From positions 62,001 through 126,000 of the forward strand of contig JAMFTG010000200.1 in NCBI GenBank assembly GCA_023974075.1: a stretch of 64,000 bases of DNA, given 5' to 3'. This stretch comes from Chaenocephalus aceratus (taxonomy: Eukaryota > Chordata > Actinopteri > Perciformes > Channichthyidae). The translations under genes and the position numbers were made by a program. Within the stretch, counting starts at the first letter, position 1. The number at the start of each line of letters is the position of its first letter. The notes beneath the pieces were generated by a model. It was not told the origin of the DNA and did no database searches. It saw only the letters and a program-made list of their open reading frames with translations. This document shows, one piece after another, positions 21,115 to 32,525 of this stretch.

Positions 21115-22705
21115 CCCTAGTCAAGAGATGAACTCCCCTGTTTTTGATTTAGCTTATTTCTCGGTCTCTGAAGACTTACAGGGTTTGCACTCAATTGATC
21201 CTAAAAAGTCTGCCGGGCCTGACGGCCTCGACCCGTTCTTTTTAAAAATTGCAGCTCAGATTATAGCACAACCAGTAACTGATATTTTGAATCTCTCCCT
21301 GTCCACTCACACACTGCCAGCTGTGTGGAAGCAAGCTCTGGTATCGCCCCTCTTGAAAGCTGGTGATCCCACAGAGTTAAATAACTATCGTCCTATCTCA
21401 AATCTTTCTGCGTTATCAAAGATTCTTGAGTCCCTAGTTTCTACTCAGCTAAAACTTTTTTTAAATTCACACAACATCCTTAACCCTATGCAATCTGGAT
21501 TCAGATCAAAGCACAGTACTGTGACTGCCGGTCTGAAAGTCTTAGACGATATTAAGGCTGCTTTGGATAACAAATCTGTATGTGTTGCATTGTTTATTGA
21601 CCTAGCCAAAGCATTTGACACTATAGATCACCACATTATGTCTAATGTTATGTTGATGTCTCGTTTTGGTCATAATGCCATTTGCTGGTTTCAGAGTTAT
21701 CTAACCGACCGTACTCAATGCGTCAGGTTGGGTAGTACTGTCTCTGACCCTGTCACCTTGAAGAAGGGAGTTCCACAGGGCTCTATTTTGGGGCCTTTGC
21801 TCTTTTTATTATATGTAAACAATATTTGTAATCAGATGCAATTTTCTACCTATCATATGTATGCTGATGACACTATTGCATACTCATATGCTCCTTCTCT
21901 GGATATGGCCGTTTCCAATTTAAAATCTGATTTTATCACGCTGCAGCATGCACTTCTTGATTCCAAACTGCTTTTGAACAGTAAGAAAACCAAAGCAATG
22001 CTTTTTGCTCCCAAGTCAGCGTCCTCTTGCCTCTCCATTGACACCCTTGATGGCGTCTCTGTTGAGTTTGTCGATACCTACAAATATCTTGGCTTTTGGT
22101 TGGACAGTAATCACAACTTCAAACACCATATTGAAGTTCTAACTAAGAAATTCAAATTCACTCTTAGCTTCCTTTAAAGACTTAAATGTTGTTTTTCAAC
22201 TTCATCCCGTAAAAGGTTGGTCTCTGGCTTATTCCTGTCCCAGCTGGACTACGGTGATACCATTTATAGATTTTCCTGTCCCACTGTTTTGGCCAAACTT
22301 GACCCACTCTACCATGCTGCACTGCGTTATATATCAAATGCACCCTATAGGACTCATCATTGCAAACTGTTTAGCCTAACTGGATGGTCCTCACTTACTA
22401 TGCGTAGGATGCAGCATTGGTTTTTATTAATGTATAAAGCCATTTTAGGTAAGCTTCCACTGTACATATGTGCCAGATTTGCTCCAGTTTGTGACTCTTA
22501 CAACCTCAGATCCAGTGCCTGGATACGGGTCCAGGTTCCTGCTGTGCGGACTGAGGCTGGGAAAAGGAGTCTTTTTTATTATGGTCCTTGGTCTTGGAAT
22601 GACCTTCAATCACGCCTCAAACTGACGGCACTTGTCTCAATAGTATGTTTTAGATTGAAGTTGTCTGAAGCCCTTACCACCAGCTGCTCTTGCAGTAATA
22701 AGTAG
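21115..22705 (+). pseudogene. LINE ORF, 3' part: reverse transcriptase
   Basis: Same frame as 14345-15981. Visible RT blocks are [72 protein letters not shown] and the catalytic YADDTIAYSY. A single in-frame TAA at 22175-22177 precedes the C-terminal region (LFLSQLDYGDTIY, YYGPWSWNDLQSRL), which stays open to 22705. Apart from this stop and the gypsy insertion the frame is intact. The enzyme would copy LINE RNA at the nicked target. Confidence 0.9.
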
Positions 22706-22917
22706 TGCACCTTTCTTACTGTCCTAATGTGCACAATGTGGTGACTGCTTTTTTGTCTTTTGTTTTCTTAGTTATGTTCTCTGTATTTTATATGTTTGTG
22801 TTATGTGTTATGTGTAACGTTGCTGCCTTCTTGGCCAGGTCAGCATTGCAAATGAGATTCTATCTCAATGCTTTTATCTGGTTAAATAAAGGTTAAATAA
22901 AAATAAAAAAATAAAAA
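22706..22917 (+). mobile_element. 3' UTR and tail of the nested LINE
   Basis: AT-rich UTR ending in 'ggttaaataaaggttaaata' and an A/T-rich simple tail; such tails are typical of CR1/L2-group LINEs. Confidence 0.75.
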
Positions 22918-23156
22918 GAGGGACGAAGGCCACAGCGGGCGAACTCAGGGGGCCGAGCATGAGGGCGAAGGCAACGGCTGGAAGAGTCAGGGGGCCGGGA
23001 CCGAGGGCCGCGGCTGGGGAACTCCGGAGGACGGACAGGTAGGCGCTGACGGGACAGCTCCGGAGGACGGGCAGGACCCGGTGTCGGCCGGACACGAACC
23101 GGAGCCGGTGGGACAGGCGTAGACGGATCCTGGACATGACATGGGCTGGTGTCAAT
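22918..23156 (-). repeat. E1 interior, GC-rich RPPE repeats
   Basis: Degenerate repeats that on the minus strand read RPPELSRQRLPVRPPEF and SRPPDSS. They resemble the 45-bp units at 14208-14335 on the other side of the LINE. Confidence 0.6.
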
Positions 23157-23332
23157 CAAATCAAATCAAATCAAGTTTTATTTATATAGCACAATTATAA
23201 ACAATTTTTGGTCGAGCCAAAGTGCTGTACATATAATAAAAATAGCCTACAGTAGAGACACTTTACAGCAAATACAACAGCACAGATTGTTCAGAATATC
23301 AGTATGAGAAAAACGACACCCTCTGTCCTTAG
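23157..23332 (-). mobile_element. L2-type LINE 3' end inserted in E1
   Basis: On the plus strand it opens with (AATCA)n-like 'aatcaaatcaaatcaaatc', then 'gttttatttatatagcacaa', matching 4757-4950. It interrupts the tandem repeats of the E1 interior. Confidence 0.75.
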
Positions 23333-23712
23333 ATGGGACCCCGGATGGAGCAAGGGCTGGTGTCGATTGGACCACCAACGCAACAGGGAAAGGAGTAGGC
23401 AGGACCCCCGGCAAGACAGGTGACGGCGGGACCTCCAACGGAACAGGACATGGGGTTGGCAGGACCCCCCATGGAAGAGGACAAGGAGTTGGCAGGATCC
23501 CCGGCGAGACAGGTGACGGCGGGACCTCCAACGGACCAGGACATGGGGTTGGCAGGACCCCCGACGAAACAGGTGTCGACGGGACCTCTAACGGCACAGG
23601 ACATAGGGTTGGCAGGACCCCCGGCAGAAGAGTAGTGGGCGGGACCCCCAATGGAACAGGACATGGAGTTGGCAGGACCCCCAGCAGAACCTCCAACGGA
23701 CCAGGACATTGG
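23333..23712 (-). repeat. Tandem repeats encoding Pro/Gly-rich peptides
   Basis: 'gttggcaggacccccg' and 'gggacctccaacgg' alternate about seven times. Minus-strand frames read VGGPAVTCLAGDPAN or PPSPVLPGVLPTPFP. The array is open in several frames because of its composition, so translation alone does not show a gene. Confidence 0.75.
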
Positions 23713-24196
23713 GTAGGGACTCGAGAGGAGACTCGAGATGGAACTCGAGAGGAGACTTGAGAGCTGACTTGAGAGGGAACTCGTGAGATGACTTGAAAGA
23801 GAACTCGAGAGGGAACTTGAGTGGGAACTCAAGAGGAGACTCGAGAGGTGACTTGAGAGGGGACTCGAGAAGAGACTAAAGAGGGGACTTGAGAGGGGAC
23901 TTGAGAACGAACTCGAGAGGAGGCTCGAGAGGTGACTTGAGAAGTGACTCGAGAAGAGACTCGAGAGGGGACCTGAGAAGGAACTTGAGAGGGGACTCGA
24001 GAAGAGACTCGAGAGGGGACTTGAGAAGTGACTTGAAAGGGGACTCGAGAGGGGACTTGAGAGGGAACTCGAGAGGTGACTTGAGAGGGGACTCGAAAAG
24101 AGACTCGAGAGGGAACTCGAGAGGACACTTGAGAGGGAACTGGAGAGGTGACTTGAGAAGGGACTCGAGAGAGTACTTGAGAGGAGACTTGAGACG
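23713..24196 (-). repeat. 12-bp minisatellite, about 40 copies
   Basis: Variants of 'gaggggactcga' and 'gaggggacttga' repeat every 12 bases. Because 12 is a multiple of three, all frames give 4-residue periods, such as RGDL/RGDS on the plus strand and SQVP/SRVP or LKSP on the minus strand. Confidence 0.9.
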
Positions 24197-24240
24197 GTCG
24201 GTACGCCGACAGAACACGAGGAGCTGGCGTCGGCCGGGGA

Positions 24241-24395
24241 GCCAGTACTAGAGCCAAAACTGGAGCCAGAAACATGGCTGCTGGGGCCGGAATTGGGGCC
24301 GGAACAATGGCTGCTGGGACCAGGACTAAGGCTAGAACCATGGCTGCTGGGGCCAGAACTGGGGCCGGAACCATGGCTGCTGGGCCACGGGCTGG
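24241..24395 (-). repeat. 33-bp minisatellite, 4 copies
   Basis: 'atggctgctggg' occurs at 24274, 24307, 24340 and 24373. The minus strand reads an 11-residue Pro/Ala/Val repeat (VPAPVLAPAAM). Confidence 0.9.
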
Positions 24396-24399
24396 AATC

Positions 24400-24722
24400 C
24401 TGGCCCTGCGTCTCCTAGAGGCCCTTTGGAGACACCGTGGACCTCTACCAGGATAGTAGTTGGATCCCAGGAAAGGATTAGAGGCTTGAGAAAAGTTTCC
24501 AGGACTACTGGTAAAAAGTTGTAGCCACTCAGGCAACAAACTCCTGAGCCAGGGCTTGCGAGCAACCTCCTGGCGTGCCTCCTTCAAAGCAGCCACTCTA
24601 CCCCAGTATAGATGAGGCGTCATACCACGTATAAAAAATGTACTCCAGAGAGTACCCAAGATGTTCCGCCTGTAGCATCAAAAAAGCTGAATCTGCTGAG
24701 TCCAAAGCTGGTCGGTTCATTC
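24400..24722 (-). pseudogene. Short gag-like frame next to the E1 5' LTR
   Basis: Reading leftward from the LTR, the first ATG gives MNRPALDSADSAFLMLQAEH, similar in style to fish gypsy gag starts. The frame ends after DASSILG, and homologous-looking sequence continues in another frame (GRVAALKEARQEVARKPWLR, SLLPEWLQLFTSS). It runs directly into the 33-bp repeats. No zinc knuckle or enzyme follows. Function is not known; a gag remnant is the best guess. Confidence 0.4.
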
Positions 24723-25211
24723 TGTTACGGTATGGGAAAGGTAGGACCCAAAAGCAGACTACAAAAAAAAGGTAAGTTGGTCTAGAAAACAAAAAGCGAG
24801 CTTTATTGCAAAGCTGATCACAAAAACATGGCATGAATGAAACGGTAGCTCAGGAAAACAATAACATAAAAACTGACCGTGAGAAACATGGAGGAAGACC
24901 GGAGAGACAACCAAGAAACATGACGTGAAGGGAGGACAAACAAACAATGAACCGACACTGAACACAGGAAGAGACAAGACTAAATACAGGGAGGGGTAAT
25001 CACGAGACGACAAACAGCCGGGCAGGGAAGGAGATACACAAGGGCAACAGGTGAACACAATCAGACAATTAGACACACCAAGGAAACTAACGACAGAGAG
25101 GAAAACACAGGGAGAAGGACCAGACAAGAAACAAGAAGGAAAATAATGACAGGGAGAACAGAAAAGTAAAATAACCCCACAACTAGACACAACAAAACTC
25201 AAACCCTGACA
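24723..25211 (-). mobile_element. E1 right (5') LTR
   Basis: 489 bp from TGTTACGG to CCTGACA, complete. It is followed immediately by CACGT, the same 5 bases that precede the left LTR. 'gagctttattgcaaag' is the complement of a polyA-signal region. Confidence 0.75.
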
Positions 25212-25216
25212 CACGT
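25212..25216. other. Right target-site duplication of E1 (CACGT)
   Basis: Exact repeat of 10810-10814. Confidence 0.75.
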
Positions 25217-25440
25217 AACTCTGGATTTGTTTTAATGTTTGAGGTACAATAAACGACACAGCAGCTTTTTGGCATGTTAAAACTATTATGTTCTGCCTCA
25301 CTCATGAGAGTAACAGCTGGCGAAATTACAGCCTCGCCTACTGATTTTAATTTAACCATATATCGAGCCCGATCGTCGATTTGAAATGTGTGCTCTAAAA
25401 TGATATTTATAAATGACTATTATCATTATTATAAGCAAGA

Positions 25441-25605
25441 CAATAAATGGCAAAGATATGTAGAATATAAACGTATTTAAGATACGTTCATAACAAACGT
25501 AACGTGGGACAAAATATGTTTCTAGAAGATATGTAGAAAATAAACGTATTTAAGATACGTATTTAAGATACCTTCATAACAAACGTAACATGGGAGAAAA
25601 TACGT
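25441..25605. repeat. Tandem duplication of about 75-85 bp
   Basis: 'gatatgtagaa' followed by 'ataaacgtatttaagatacg' occurs twice, and the second copy has an extra 12-bp 'tatttaagatac'. 'acgtatttaagatacgt' is itself nearly palindromic. Confidence 0.75.
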
Positions 25606-26099
25606 TACTCGCTAAACCTAATTGAGAATACAGTTTAGTTATGTGGGAACGTAATTTTTAGGAGATAGGGTTGTAACAGCACTCGATAGCAGCATCCATG
25701 GCAACCACCCTAGCAACCATGAAAACATTGAATGTGTACAATTTCCTCAGTAATCTTCGTAATAACTAGTAAACTAAAGACCATGTACATCCACTGCACA
25801 AATAATCTGAAATAACAACTCATATTTCTCGCATCAAATGACATCAAAACGCATTTTAATGGCCAAACCAACCTTAAAATAGGCCTTTTCCACCAAGAAT
25901 AAAACGAAGGTCGACCATGTTTTTGTTTTTTTTCTGCGGAGAGAAAGTTGAAGATCACGTGACATAGACGCCAGCCATTGGAATTGAATGGTGGAAAAAA
26001 AACGTAGGGATCCTACAATTTCAGGCGTTTTTGTAGAAATACTACGTCCCAAGTTGTGGACCAACGTAGTTATTACACGTTTAGATGTGAGACTGGGTT

Positions 26100-27040
26100 G
26101 GAACTGATTACCCAAGATCCTCAGCTATGGTTTAAGCTCGCTAATTGGATGTTTTAGCCGCAATGCACGTAGGGATATGGTGTTAATGCGATATGAAATC
26201 CGAAAAACATTACGAAGTTTAGGATGGCCGAAGACACTACACTACCCATAATCCCAAGATATCGTTTAGGACAGGGGTTCTCAAAGTTTTGATGAGTGAG
26301 GTCCTATTTAGGTACCCAATATTGGATTGAGGGCCGCCCACGAAAAAACGGAACACAAAATAATTCCAAAACAAATCCTTTCTTTATTGTACTAACCAAT
26401 TATACATACAGTATACATTAAGAACTTGCAGAGGACACAAAGTTGGATTATCTACAGACAGTGACTAGCTAAAATCGCTAGCTAACTCCCGTTTCTGATT
26501 CTGATAATTTACAACAGATTTTCCGCTTAACCACAACTCGCGAGATGCCTAGTTGCCATGCAACCAGTAGTCTAGCAAACTTTCCACAAGCTGTCATTCA
26601 TAATTTAGGAATGACAACCCAGGGGGCGCAGTTTTACCATTCTTAAATTCCATTCAAATTCTTACTAGATACGAACCATGGAGGATTAAAATATAACGCA
26701 TGCATTTCAGCGTGTCACATTAACTATCGCGGGCTGCCAGAAACATTTCCGAGGGCCGCCATTGGCCCGCGGGCCGCACTTTGAGAACCCCTGGTTTAGG
26801 ACTACTGTCCCCGTGATTAATCTTCAAGCTCTGGGATTGGATGTTGGAGTGGCAGTGTGCCAAGGTTACGCTGAGCGTCAAACAGCTCTTGGAAATGGAA
26901 CGAAACCACGCCAGACTATCCAAAACTGGAATCGAACGCCCCCCCCCCGAACTACACATGCTGGCTATTGTGTTTCGCAAAATGTTCTATGGGACGTCTC
27001 TACTGAACGTTTTCGTTTTTCCCACAATTAGAAGTTGCCA
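26100..27040 (+). repeat. Family R repeat interrupted by a hAT element
   Basis: The two halves (26100-26271 and 26794-27040) match other R copies, with 'ccgaagacactacactaccc' and 'gtgattaatcttcaagctct'. They are split by the element at 26272-26793. Confidence 0.75.
26272..26793. mobile_element. Non-autonomous hAT element (522 bp)
   Basis: Termini CAGGGGTTCTCAAAG and CTTTGAGAACCCCTG are exact complements. The 8-bp duplication 'gtttagga' flanks it at 26264-26271 and 26794-26801. There is no transposase frame. Confidence 0.92.
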
Positions 27041-27140
27041 GTATTAAACACATTGGTGTTATCAAATGTAAAACATATAATTAATAAATGGGTGAAAATC
27101 GCTTGTGTCCATAATGCGCAGCATTAATATATAGCATTAA

Positions 27141-27141
27141 T

Positions 27142-27175
<34 letters not shown>

Positions 27176-30100
27176 GTTTATTTATATAGCCCAATATCAC
27201 AAATGTTACATTTGTCTCAGTGGTCTTCACAGTGTGTACAGAATATCAGTATGACAATACGACACCCTCTGTCCTTAGACCCTCACATCGTACAAGGAAA
27301 AACTTCCAAAGAAAACCCAGTTTAAAGGGAAAAATGGGAGAAACCTCAGGGAGAGCAACAGAGGAGGGATCCCTCTCCCAGGACGGACAGACGTGCAATA
27401 GATGCCGTGTGTAAATTGAAAAGATAATACATTTGCAACATAGGTAGTCCAGATGTTTGGGAATGCATGTGTGTATAATAGGAAGATGAATCCACGAGGA
27501 TATCCATCCAGGACCTATGATCCAGGACCACAGCCACGACTCAAGATCCAGCGCTCGCGATCCAGGACACAGGACCGCAGGATCATCCATGACTCCGGAT
27601 CCCAGCGTATATAGACACCAAAAAGAAAGACATTTGGGGAAGCTGGGTTAATCGGAACATGAGTGTACACGGGTATAGACAGAGAGAAGGAAGAAGTAAG
27701 ATGTCCCCCGACAAACTAAGCCTATATCAGCAAAACTAGGGGCTGAATCTAATCAGCCCTAACTATAAGCTTTATCAAAAAGGAAGGTCTTAAGCGCACT
27801 CTTAAAAACGGATAGGGTGTCTGCCGCCCGAACACAAACTGGAAGCTGATTCCACAAATGTGGAGCTTGATAAGAAAAGGCTCTGGCTCCCATTGTACTT
27901 TTAAAGATTCTAGGAACAACCAACAACCCTGCATTCTTGGAACGCAATGCCCTAGTAGGACAGTAGGGTATAATGAGTTCTTTAAGGTAAGATGGCGCCT
28001 GCCCATTAAGGGCTTTGTAGGCGAGAAGAAGAATTTTAAATTCTATCCTGTGTTCTATAGGGAGCCAGTGTAAGGCAGCCAGAACAGGAGTAATGTGGTC
28101 CCTTTTCCTAACTCTGGTTAGTACACGAGCCGCAGCATTTTGAATCAGCTGAAGCGACTTGATTGACTTCTTGGTACTCCCTGATAATAAAGAGTTACAA
28201 TAATCCAGCCTAGAAGTAACAAATGCATGGACTAGTTTCTCTGCATCGTTTTGAGGCAAGATATGCCTGATTTTTGCAATGTTACGTAGATGGAAGTAGG
28301 CGGTCCTTGAAATTGATTTTATGTGGGCGTTAAAGGATAAATCCTGATCAAATATAACACCAAGATTCCTTACAGTCTCACTGGAGGCCAAATTAATGCC
28401 ATCCATAGTTAGTATGTCTTTAGATAATTTGTTTCGTAGATTCTTCGGGCCAAGTACAATAACTTCAGTTTTGGTCGTGTTTAACATCAAAAAGTTTAAG
28501 GTCATCCACGTTTTTAAGTCCTTAAGGCAGTCTTGAATTTTATTTAGATGATTAATTTCATCAGGCTTGATTGATAAATATAGTTGAGTATCATCCGCAT
28601 AACAATGAAAGTTTACAGAATGATTCCTTATAATATTGCCTAACGGAAGCATATATAATGTGAACAAAATAGGTCCGAGCACTGAGCCCTGTGGCACTCC
28701 ATGGCTAACTTTGGTTTGCGTGGAAGATTCATCGTTAACACGTACAAACTGAGAGCGTTCAGATAGATAGGACCTAAACCAGCCTAAAGCAGTTCCCTGT
28801 ATGCCAACTAAGTGCTCTAGTCTTTGCAATAGGATATCATGGTCGATAGTATCAAATGCAGCACTAAGATCGAGCAAAACAAGAATAGAGACAAGTCCCC
28901 TGTCCGAGGCCATTAGAATATCACTTGTGACTTTAACCAGAGCTGTCTCTGTGCTATGATGTGTTCTAAAGCCAGACTGAAAATCTTCAAATAAATCATT
29001 GTTTTTTAAGTAATCACACAGCTGTTTTGCGACCACTTTCTCAAGAATTTTTGAGAGGAACGGAAGATTAGAAATAGGTCTATAGTTGGCTAAAACCTCT
29101 GGATCGAGGTTGTGCTTTTTAAGAAGCGGTTTTATCACTGCTACTTTGAATGATTGTGGAACATAGCCTGATAATAAAGACATATTCATAATATTTAATA
29201 AAGAAGTGCTAATTAATGGAAAAACTTCCTTCAACAGCTTAGTTGGAATTGGGTCTAACATGCACGTTGATGGTTTAGAAGAGAGAATCATTGAATGTAA
29301 TTGTTCAAGGTTAATGGCTGAAAAGCATTCTAGTTTACTATCTAGTGTAATATTAGAACTTACGTTTCCGGGAGCTGTTGATAATACTATACTGGTCGAA
29401 GGCAAGAGGTCATTAATTTTGTTTCTAAGAGTAACAATTTTATCGTTAAAAAAGCACATAAAATCATTACTACTGAGTGCTAAGGGAATAGAAGGCTCAA
29501 TGGAGCTGTGGCTCTCTGTCAGCCTGGCTACAGTGCTGAAAAGAAATCTTGCATTATTCTTATTCTCATCTATTAATGAAGAGTAGTAGGCTGCTCTCGC
29601 TTTACGCAGTGCTTTCTTATATTCATTGAGAGTAATATGCCAATTTAAACGAGATTCTTCAAGTTTAGTGGAACGCCATATCCTTTCAAGTTGTCTAGAC
29701 TTTTGCTTTATTTTGCGGGTTTCGGCATTATGCCATGGAGCTAATCTATGTTGTTTTATTTTCTTCTTTTTCAAAGGAGCAACAGAGTCTAATTTTATTC
29801 GCAGCGCATCTATAGCACTATCAACAACATGATCAATTTGGGGTGGTGTACATTTTGTATAAGTTTCCTCCCCTACATGCAGACATGCTATCGAGTTAAG
29901 TATTGGTTGAATCTCTTCCTTAAATGTGGCTATAGCACTAACAGATAGGTTTCTGCTGCAAGAGCTTTTGACTAATGCTTTGTAGTCTAGTAACAGTACT
30001 TCAAAAGTTACTAAGAAATGGTCGGATAAAGCAGGATTATGCGGTTCGACTAATAGTTGCTCAATTTCAATACCATAAGTCAGAACAAGGTCGAGAGTGT

Positions 30101-30326
30101 GATTATAACAGTGGGTTGGTTTATTTACACTCTGACAGAAACCAACAGAATCTAATATAGAGTTAAATGCAACAGTAAGGCTATTTTTATCATCGTCAAC
30201 ATGAATATTAAAGTCACCTACGATAATTACTTTGTCTGTTTTAAGAACCAAAGTTGATAAAAACTCAGAGAATTCTGATAAGAATTCTGAATAAGGATTA
30301 ATATATACCCACATGACAGCTCATTG
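27141..30326 (-). mobile_element. L2-type LINE, 5'-truncated, long intact frame
   Basis: On the minus strand the ORF is followed by a UTR and a tail of (TTGA)n (27144-27176). The UTR matches 4757-5430. The 5' end lies inside the endonuclease domain, so the element is truncated. Confidence 0.9.
27759..30314 (-). CDS. L2-type LINE ORF2: partial endonuclease and complete reverse transcriptase
   Basis: 851 codons without a stop. Residues about 30-150 are the C-terminal part of the AP endonuclease ([28 protein letters not shown]); its N-terminal catalytic part is missing. The RT follows, with [78 protein letters not shown] and the catalytic [11 protein letters not shown]. The C-terminal part has [40 protein letters not shown] and [13 protein letters not shown]. 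The uninterrupted frame indicates a recent insertion. Without the full endonuclease it is not expected to move by itself. Confidence 0.92.
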   Translation of the reverse strand: MWVYINPYSEFLSEFSEFLSTLVLKTDKVIIVGDFNIHVDDDKNSLTVAFNSILDSVGFCQSVNKPTHCYNHTLDLVLTYGIEIEQLLVEPHNPALSDHFLVTFEVLLLDYKALVKSSCSRNLSVSAIATFKEEIQPILNSIACLHVGEETYTKCTPPQIDHVVDSAIDALRIKLDSVAPLKKKKIKQHRLAPWHNAETRKIKQKSRQLERIWRSTKLEESRLNWHITLNEYKKALRKARAAYYSSLIDENKNNARFLFSTVARLTESHSSIEPSIPLALSSNDFMCFFNDKIVTLRNKINDLLPSTSIVLSTAPGNVSSNITLDSKLECFSAINLEQLHSMILSSKPSTCMLDPIPTKLLKEVFPLISTSLLNIMNMSLLSGYVPQSFKVAVIKPLLKKHNLDPEVLANYRPISNLPFLSKILEKVVAKQLCDYLKNNDLFEDFQSGFRTHHSTETALVKVTSDILMASDRGLVSILVLLDLSAAFDTIDHDILLQRLEHLVGIQGTALGWFRSYLSERSQFVRVNDESSTQTKVSHGVPQGSVLGPILFTLYMLPLGNIIRNHSVNFHCYADDTQLYLSIKPDEINHLNKIQDCLKDLKTWMTLNFLMLNTTKTEVIVLGPKNLRNKLSKDILTMDGINLASSETVRNLGVIFDQDLSFNAHIKSISRTAYFHLRNIAKIRHILPQNDAEKLVHAFVTSRLDYCNSLLSGSTKKSIKSLQLIQNAAARVLTRVRKRDHITPVLAALHWLPIEHRIEFKILLLAYKALNGQAPSYLKELIIPYCPTRALRSKNAGLLVVPRIFKSTMGARAFSYQAPHLWNQLPVCVRAADTLSVFKSALKTFLFDKAYS

Positions 30327-30360
30327 CTACTTTGTAATTCTACTCCACTACAATTCAGAG

Positions 30361-31815
30361 GTTAACCTGGTATTTTTAGTCCACTACATTTATTTGAGTT
30401 ACTTTGCAGATTCTGATTAATGATGTGAATTATAAACAACCCTTAAATCAGACTTTAGTTACACCTGAGTAAAATTCAGGGAAGGTGATTGTCAAGTGCC
30501 AACAATCAGGAGAGATATTTGATAGTTGGTGCTTGAGAAGACTAAATATGTATCTGCAATTGACATGAATGGAAACGAGGAATAAAGTATTTCCAGTACT
30601 CGTTATGCTCTACTAATAGTTAATTAAAGACTGTATATAATGGCTATTTTGCACATCCCTTTCAAGATTTTCTAAGGTTTATTGACATATCATATACACA
30701 ACTATGGTGTAGTTATGCAATAAATGAACAACTTGGGTCGCAGCTGAGGTTCCTCAACAGTGCATTACAAGACATCTATCAATATGTGTGTACCTCCACC
30801 ATTAAACTGTCAAATTCTGCACATTTCTTATACTATCTACATACATAAGAGTATAATTCATATGTATAATATCAGTTAAAATAAGTACTTCAACATAGTT
30901 AACATTGCAGGAAAGCAATATATTAGACGTTAAGTACTTTGTCAGGCTTAATATTTATCTGTTGATACCCCCAAAGCTTTTTTCTTATTTAAAAGAAGAC
31001 CTTAATCTAAAGTATTATTTAATGTTTAAATAAAGGTTAATTCGTTTTTCTGTTTTGCACCTCCTATTAATATCTTTGTACATCCTGCACTAAACTGTTT
31101 TATTGTAGAGATCACATATAGTATCTTCTTGATTTTTTATATTCTATATTTCTATCATTGACCTTCTACTTTCCCCCTATGAAAGTATGTACTTTCTTTT
31201 CCATCAAATATAACACATAAAAACAATAATTCAATAATGTGCTTTAACCACTAGGCGGTGCACACAAGGTACACACAGCCATAATACCTTTGTATTATTA
31301 GTGTAGGACACTTATGCATGTACAACATCTGAAGATGTGTAGTTTTATTCATGTTTTCACATAATTTTACAGCATATTGCTATACTATTTCAGACTCAGT
31401 ATTTACATTCTTATATTCAAAGAAAACCAGTAATATCTTTAAAAACTACAGTCCTTTTCTATCAGCTGTGCACCGTTATGGTGTAAATATAACCTATCTA
31501 TGAATTAGATCAAATGTAAAAGTCAGCCGAATTAGTGTTGATACTGCAAGGAGACGTATTGTGTGAAGAGAAATTGAAGATGTTGTTTAATTGTTGATAT
31601 ATTTATGATACACGTCAAGTATTCAGTTTCGTCGGCATTTCTTCCAGTTTTTCCAAAGGTCTTCTCATCAGGGCTCTCTAAATAAAGAACTACGGCAGAT
31701 CTGTAATATGTAATGCAGCCGAACCGTGTATTACAATGCCGTTATGTGATGACTTTCAAAGAGAACAGCAAGAACACTCGGAATAAAGTATTATTTTCTT
31801 TAAAAAAAAAAAAGT
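30361..31815 (+). repeat. Direct copy of the interior of the long-TIR element
   Basis: 'gttaacctggtatttttagt' through 'cagtgcattacaagacatct' matches 34573-34980. 'tgtattacaatgc' and 'gtgatgactttcaaagag' near 31720-31770 match 35680-35720. Both copies have the same orientation. No coding content. Confidence 0.75.
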
Positions 31816-32100
31816 TTTTCGGATTTCATATTGTATTAACACCATATCCCTACATGCATTGCGGCTAAAACATCCAATCAGCAAGCTTAAACTATAGCTG
31901 AGGATCTTGGGTAATTAGTTCAGTGGCTGTGTATCGCAATGATGCTCGAAATGTCCCTTTTCGGCCTACGTCTGTTTCCGGTGTTATCTTTATTTTGAAA
32001 TTCAGTTCCTGACGGACGCCAAAAAAGCCCGAGAATATGGGATCAAACCAATAAATAAAAACAAGGATAATTGTGTGTTATTGGTGAGTAAATAACAGTG
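31816..32100. repeat. Family R fragment
   Basis: 'ttaacaccatatccctacat' and 'aaacatccaatcagcaagct' match 26110-26190 in complement. The rest is unassigned. Confidence 0.6.
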
Positions 32101-32525
32101 TGTTTTTTAGAAAAGAATAACAAATTAGAAGGAAAAAAAGATTAAAAAAATACAGATTTCAGTATTCTGAGGCTCTGAGCCCCATTTATTTTCCTCCCAG
32201 ACGACAAAAAGAGTCAGACATTATATGATTTAAAATAAAAACAATAATCGTGGCTTGATATTGAGTAAGAACATGTTTTTATGATCCACACAGCTTCCGG
32301 TCTTCCAAGACCCGAAAGGACAAAAAGACGTGCTGCAGGCACGAAACACACTACCAATAGAAATACATTGCTTTTAAAATCGTTCTGTGTGACACGAAAA
32401 AAGGGGAAAATCGTGTTGGTGAACACGAATCAATAGATGAAATGTCGTGACTATAATACGAAATGCCGTTGGATGTGCACTCTTTTGAGCGTTTATGCCG
32501 GTGCACCGATGCGAATCGGTGAATC

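Larger units (their letters stand above)
14340..22917 (+). mobile_element. CR1/L2-group LINE interrupted by a gypsy element
   Basis: The 5' edge is not sharp: it lies somewhere after the 45-bp repeats. The 3' edge is the tail 'ggttaaataaaggttaaata' followed by AAATAAAA repeats to about 22917. The coding part is split at 15981/15982 by the gypsy insertion and resumes at 21115. The gypsy plus one 5-bp duplication is 5,133 bp, a multiple of three, so both LINE parts stay in one frame. No clear target duplication for the LINE itself was found. Confidence 0.85.
10815..25211 (-). mobile_element. E1: minus-strand LTR element split by nested insertions (14.4 kb)
   Basis: Two related LTRs in the same orientation (10815-about 11490 and 24723-25211) share 'ggtaggacccaaaagcagac' and 'gggaggacaaacaaacaatg'. 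They start TGTTA and are flanked by the 5-bp duplication CACGT. The interior lacks protease, RT and integrase. It has a short gag-like frame next to the right (5') LTR and then several minisatellites. 'RPPE'-coding repeats lie on both sides of the inserted LINE (14208-14335 and 22918-23156), showing the LINE landed inside this array. E1 was therefore probably a large non-autonomous LTR element. Its LTRs have diverged strongly, so it is the oldest layer. Confidence 0.75.

Noticed and set aside
23713..24196. Regularly spaced repeats that could suggest a CRISPR array
   Set aside because: The 12-bp units are contiguous with no unique spacers, and the organism is a vertebrate.
23829..24659. 276-codon minus-strand frame as a host gene
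   Set aside because: Most of it is the 12-bp and 33-bp minisatellites, which are open in several frames. It lies between the E1 LTRs and has no splice signals or known domain beyond the gag-like start.
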